NCBI GenBank assembly: GCA_024220525.1 | Contig: JAMYWO010000035.1 | Span: 1-64,000, forward strand | Reading direction: 5' to 3' | DNA length: 64,000 bases | From: Cochliopodium minus | Taxonomy: Eukaryota > Discosea > Himatismenida > Cochliopodiidae | Shown here: positions 60,455 to 64,000 of the stretch, one piece after another | Layout: every line of letters begins with the position of its first letter | Position numbering within the stretch: the stretch's first letter is position 1 | Notes under the pieces: model-generated | Databases searched by the model: none | What the model was told of the DNA's origin: nothing | What the model saw: only the letters and a program-made list of their open reading frames with translations | Program-made: the position numbers and the translations under genes

Positions 60455-61397
60455 ATGTTGAATTTGATAATCCTTTTATCTTTTTTATTTTTTTTATGTA
60501 TGTCCCAAGTGAATGATATTAATCAATTTGCCAGCAGGTTATTGATAAAAAAATTATTTGAAAAAATCATAGACTAACCAAATTTCAAGTGAAAAAACTC
60601 ACGAAAATGACTTCACAAAGCAATTCAAGGAAACAGATAGGTATTTTTTGAGCAAGGGAACAATTGTATCACTTCCATTAAAAGAATATACTGGAGAAGT
60701 GTTTTATATAGTTGGAAATGTAGATTTAACAAAATTAAAGATAAATACATGGAATCAGAATATAAAACCTATCTCCGTATCAGATAAAGGGGTGGTAACA
60801 ATACGAATAAAAGTAATTGAAGATTCTTCTATTGGAGCTTTTACAGAAGTATTAGCTTTTGCTTCTACTGCAAGAGATGAACAAAAGATAAAATTGGAAG
60901 AAATTAAATGGGTGGGAGGATTAGTTTTGGAAAATCTTGAACGTACTTTCAATTTGGCTGGATATTCAAATAATGATCTTTCAATTTCAACTATGAGAGA
61001 AGTTTTTTCAAGCCCTATTCATCATTCTGTTGCATCTTTTGAAATGAAACAAAAAAAAGATGGACAAACTAGATTTCTTATCTCTCAAAACGATAATTTG
61101 ATTATGATGGGAAAATTTAATATCCCATCAACAGATCGAAATCAAGTCACCTATTTGATTAATCATATCACTAGATCTGATTATATCAAACAATCACTCT
61201 ATACTCAATATATAAATGGATCTTTGAACATCAGATCTTGGAATATCACTACAGATGAATTAATTTTTGGGAATGATTCTCATTTTTCTCAAATTTTAAA
61301 CGAATTAGAGTTTTCGCCCAAGATTTTGGTACATTATCCTGTTTATTCATCTGTATATCCAAAACCCAACAATTGGATGAAACCTTTATCTCATTAA
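60455..61397 (+). CDS. Secreted protein of unknown function
   Basis: Starts with a clear signal peptide (MLNLIILLSFLFFLCMSQ). A 68-nt intron with donor GTGAAT follows directly, then TNQISSEKTHENDFTKQFKE and one long exon to 61397. The mature part (about 260 residues) has no membrane helix, few cysteines and an even mix suggesting beta structure (RYFLSKGTIVSLPLKEYTGE, EIKWVGGLVLENLERTFNLA, MGKFNIPSTDRNQVTYLINH, SPKILVHYPVYSSVYPKPNN). I do not recognise the family. Reading through without the intron hits a TAA, which supports the splice. It is expected in the secretory pathway, lysosome or outside the cell. Confidence 0.65.
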
Positions 61398-61541
61398 TTA
61401 TTTATTAAATTATCATGTTTCGATTTGGTAAATCATCTTATTCTTGCATCCTTGGTTTACCATTTTGATTTTTTTATGATATTTTTATATCTAGAAGAAT
61501 TTAAATAAAAAAAAAATCGTATTATTTATTTAAAATTTAAT

Positions 61542-63232
61542 ATGTCTATCAGAAATAATAATAACAATAATAATAACAAAAAGTAAATATCATTATTTCT
61601 TATTAATTATGTCACAACCTTTATTTTTTTTTTTCATATTTTTATTTTATCACTGTACAGAAAGAAGAATTGTGAGTACATTTTGAAATTCAAAATAGTA
61701 CGATAATTAATTTTTATTTTTCTGCAGATAATAATAAAAGCAAAGATTCAGAAAACCATTATAACAATTATAACAATAATGGCAATTATAACAAAAATTT
61801 TGTTGCATGGAAACCCGAGAATGTGGACAAAGAAGAGAAATCATTAGATGAATATACAAATACCAATTGGGATCAATTCAAAGCAAATGAAGAAAAATTT
61901 GGATACAGAACAACATACAATTTCGAAGATTATACCGTTCCAATCCCTTCATATTTGACAGAAGAGCAAAAAGTGAGAGCACAACAAATCTCCAAGGATA
62001 TAGAGAACGAAAAAACAGATAATCTCCATGAAGCTGAAGAAAAGGGTCAAGTAGTAGAAAGAGGAGATGATGAGAGGTTCAGTGATGTTCTGAGAAAGGA
62101 TAATGTTGAACATGTTCCAAGCAAAATAGGCGATGGATATCCCCAAGAAAAACCTCAAGAGAAACAATCTTCTACAGAACATAATGTTCCTGTCCAACAA
62201 CACGAAATCAAAAGTGAGGTGCCACAAAAAGAAGTTAATTCGAAAGTTAACACAAATGTCAGTAATAATGTTTCTTCACAGGGTGATACTTCTTCCACCA
62301 AAGGATCTGAAACCAAAGAACTTAAGAAATCTTCTTTCTTGAAGAAATTGAACCCCAATGCTTCTTCTTATGTCCCCAGCCTCACAAATACAAGTACCAA
62401 TATCAATAATAACAATAATAACAATAATAACAGATACAATATTAACAACAATCAGGGGTATGCCAATAATTTCAACAATTTCAATTACCAAAATAACAAT
62501 AATCAACAATACAATTTCAATAACAATCGCCAGAACAATAATTACAATAACTATAATTACAATAATAACCAAAACAACCAGAACAATGATTATAACAATC
62601 ATCAACAAGGTTTCAATCCCAATTTTCAAAAAAATAATAATCGCTACAACCAAAACTATAATAACAACAATCAAGGCAATCAAAACAATTATAACAACAA
62701 CCAAGGCAACCAAAACTATTATAACAACAATCAAGGCAATCAAAACAATTATAACAACCAAGGTAACCAAAACTATTATAACAACAATCAAGGCAATCAA
62801 AACAATTCTTTTAATAATGAGAATATTTCTAATCAATCTCTTTCTGATTCCAATCAAATCCACCAATCTGATAATCACCCCAATAACAACAATAATCCTT
62901 CTTCTGAGATCAATAATGGCGATAATCATCAGGAATCTTCCTCCGTCAACTCCTCTGTTCCATATACTGTCAATGATCAATCCCAACATGGAGATGATCA
63001 ATCTGTTAGCAACAATGTTAATCAAGATGGTTCCTCAAATCCAAAGAGCAATACCAATAAGCCCATCAATAATAACAGTGGAAATAATGGCAGTAATAAC
63101 AATAACAAGGGCAAATTCAAGAATCAATCTTCTCGCAGCAACAAGAACAACCAAACAAAGAAAAAAAACCCCCAACAACCTCAAGACAAAAACAAAAAGC
63201 CTCCTGGTACCTCTTCCAACAACAAGAACTAA
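61542..63232 (+). CDS. Ataxin-2-like protein: LsmAD, PAM2 and Asn/Tyr/Gln-rich tail
   Basis: Exon 1 61542-61582 (MSIRNNNNNNNNK), an 11-nt exon at 61661-61671, and a long exon from about 61728 to the stop. LsmAD domain: NWDQFKANEEKFGYRTTYNF, YTVPIPSYLTEEQKVRAQQI, NLHEAEEKGQVVERGDDERF. A PAM2 motif, KKLNPNASSYVPS, would bind the MLLE domain of poly(A)-binding protein. The rest is a prion-like tail (NNNQGNQNNY repeats, then Ser/Asn/Gly/Lys-rich). Ataxin-2/Pbp1 proteins sit in stress granules and tune mRNA stability and TOR signalling. The Lsm fold that normally precedes LsmAD is not present here. It is otherwise intact. Confidence 0.82.
62640..62810 (+). repeat. Coding minisatellite (NNNQGNQNNY)n
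   Basis: Five tandem units of about 30 bp in the ataxin-2-like tail, highly similar to one another at DNA level, so recently expanded. Confidence 0.85.
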
Positions 63233-63417
63233 CAATGATCCCCCACCTTTGTGATCATCTCCTCCCTGTGCATCCTTTATTTATAACCAAAAAAAAAAAA
63301 AAAAATAAAAAAAATGTAAAATATATCCAATGTTTGTTTTTGAATCAATTATCCACATTTCTTTTGTATCCAAAATTTAATTATAATTTTATCATTCAAA
63401 TTTTCTTGCCTTTATTT

Positions 63418-63759
63418 TTATCCTCCATACCTCATATCATCAGATGAGAAATACCAAATCCATATATTGAATGACATTCCTATTATTAATGCAGAGATAA
63501 AAGTTTTGTAAAAGGAGAGGGTGTTGAAATAGATTATCATGGAGAGGATTGTAATTAGGATCATCATAAAGAAATTGACCAAGATATAACTCCCTGATTG
63601 TCGTTTCTTTGAAAATGGCACTTCCAGCAACGATAATGATGTTATCAATAGGCCAGATAGGCCATTCAGCAGACACATGAAGAAAAGATACATACCTCCC
63701 TTTAGGATTATGTATCCAAATGAAAAGACCAACAAAAACATTAATGAATAATCCAACAT
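63418..63759 (-). CDS. Small four-helix membrane protein, unknown
   Basis: Single exon, 113 residues. Four hydrophobic helices: LMFLLVFSFGYIILKGGMYL, MCLLNGLSGLLITSLSLL, YILVNFFMMILITILSMIIY and TFISALIIGMSFNIWIWYF, with a basic loop FSKKRQSG and the end SSDDMRYGG. The pattern resembles small endomembrane proteins of the Vps68/TMEM50 kind, but I see no diagnostic motif. It is convergent with the ataxin-2-like gene. Confidence 0.55.
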   Translation of the reverse strand: MLDYSLMFLLVFSFGYIILKGGMYLFFMCLLNGLSGLLITSLSLLEVPFSKKRQSGSYILVNFFMMILITILSMIIYFNTLSFYKTFISALIIGMSFNIWIWYFSSDDMRYGG

Positions 63760-63932
63760 TTTCTTTCAATTTTATTTAATTTCTTTAAAACTAACTTTAA
63801 ATGAGTTTATTAATGATTATCAAAACATTGCAAACTATAGAAAAGTAAAATCAAATACTTAAGTATCAGTTAATTTTTCTTTGCTCTTTAAAACATTTTC
63901 TTGAAGAAATAAAAAATAAATAATATTGGATT

Positions 63933-64000
63933 ATGTCCTCTGAATTAAAATCTATAGGAATTTCAAAAAAGAATGTCAATATAAGCAGGGAACATGCTCT
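63933..64000 (+). CDS. Start of a gene cut by the window end
   Basis: ATG at 63933 opens MSSELKSIGISKKNVNISRE to the last base. It lies after a plain A/T leader and divergent from the four-helix protein gene. Too short to identify. Confidence 0.4.
   Translation, partial: MSSELKSIGISKKNVNISREHA

Noticed and set aside
60515-60582. Frameshift at the TAA after an open read-through in the secreted-protein gene
   Set aside because: A donor GTGAAT at the end of the signal peptide and an acceptor before ACTAAC give a clean, in-frame 68-nt intron.
62276-63254. Long Ile/Thr- and Ile/Val-rich frames overlapping the ataxin-2-like gene
   Set aside because: Shifted readings of AAC/AAT repeats in the Asn-rich tail.

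Overview
This window is nuclear DNA of an intron-rich, very AT-rich unicellular eukaryote. The evidence is GT-AG introns that are almost pure A/T, runs of Asn, Gln and Lys in the proteins, Rho-type GTPase signalling genes, TRAPP, dynactin and ubiquitin-system genes, and no bacterial operon structure. TAA, TAG and TGA are all used as stops, so the code looks standard. Oxygen-using metabolism (4-hydroxyphenylpyruvate dioxygenase) and a sterol-type methyltransferase argue against a strict anaerobe. An amoeba-like protist (Amoebozoa or Heterolobosea grade) fits, but the sequence alone does not fix the lineage.

Layout. 1-3614 (+): 3' part of a Rho regulator (PH and RhoGAP). 3672-5413 (-): RCC1-repeat protein. 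5556-11940 (-): Sel1-repeat / kinase / KEN-RNase (IRE1-like) protein. 12140-15087 (-): TMEM135-like membrane protein. 15363-16134 (-): Pol III subunit RPC7. 16312-21888 (+): coiled-coil/SAM scaffold with a FAM21-like tail. 21961-22992 (-): adenylate kinase. 23203-24296 (-): dynactin p25. 24570-25040 (+): CHTOP-like mRNA export factor. 25160-26162 (-): TRAPPC5. 26470-27111 (-): akirin. 27546-28666 (-): MAF1. 28996-32744 (-): PDXDC1-like protein. 33065-34157 (-): Rac-type GTPase. 34515-37654 (-): ethanolamine/choline phosphotransferase. 38118-39977 (+): sterol-C24-methyltransferase-like enzyme. 40385-40605: decayed LINE reverse transcriptase. 40607-42180 (+): ARM-repeat protein, 5' truncated. 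42358-43976 (+): HPPD. 44226-46326 (+): OTUD3-like deubiquitinase. 46409-50277 (-): USP53/54-like protein. 51134-52509 (+): glyoxalase II. 52921-56474 (+): BAR-DH (RhoGEF) part of the same type of Rho regulator as at 1-3614. 56743-59301 (-): RhoGAP-like protein without arginine finger. 59627-60187 (-): ribosomal protein eL27. 60455-61397 (+): secreted protein of unknown function. 61542-63232 (+): ataxin-2-like protein. 63418-63759 (-): four-helix membrane protein. 63933-64000 (+): start of a further gene.

Themes. Rho signalling is dense (one Rac, two or three Rho regulators), as expected for a crawling cell. Pol III control appears twice (RPC7 and its repressor MAF1), and ubiquitin editing twice (OTUD3-like, USP53/54-like).

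Most notable points: a soluble Sel1-kinase-KEN protein that keeps the IRE1 RNase residues; a BAR-DH-PH-RhoGAP design carrying both GEF and GAP domains; many 10-11 nt micro-exons, one supplying a catalytic aspartate; and a 184-bp near-identical sequence linking the window start to 56372-56555, which suggests that the gene at 52921 really continues into the gene at position 1. Several features look like assembly faults: a 100-N gap with a 77-bp repeat on both sides, a single N joining unrelated sequence, and frame breaks at A-runs.
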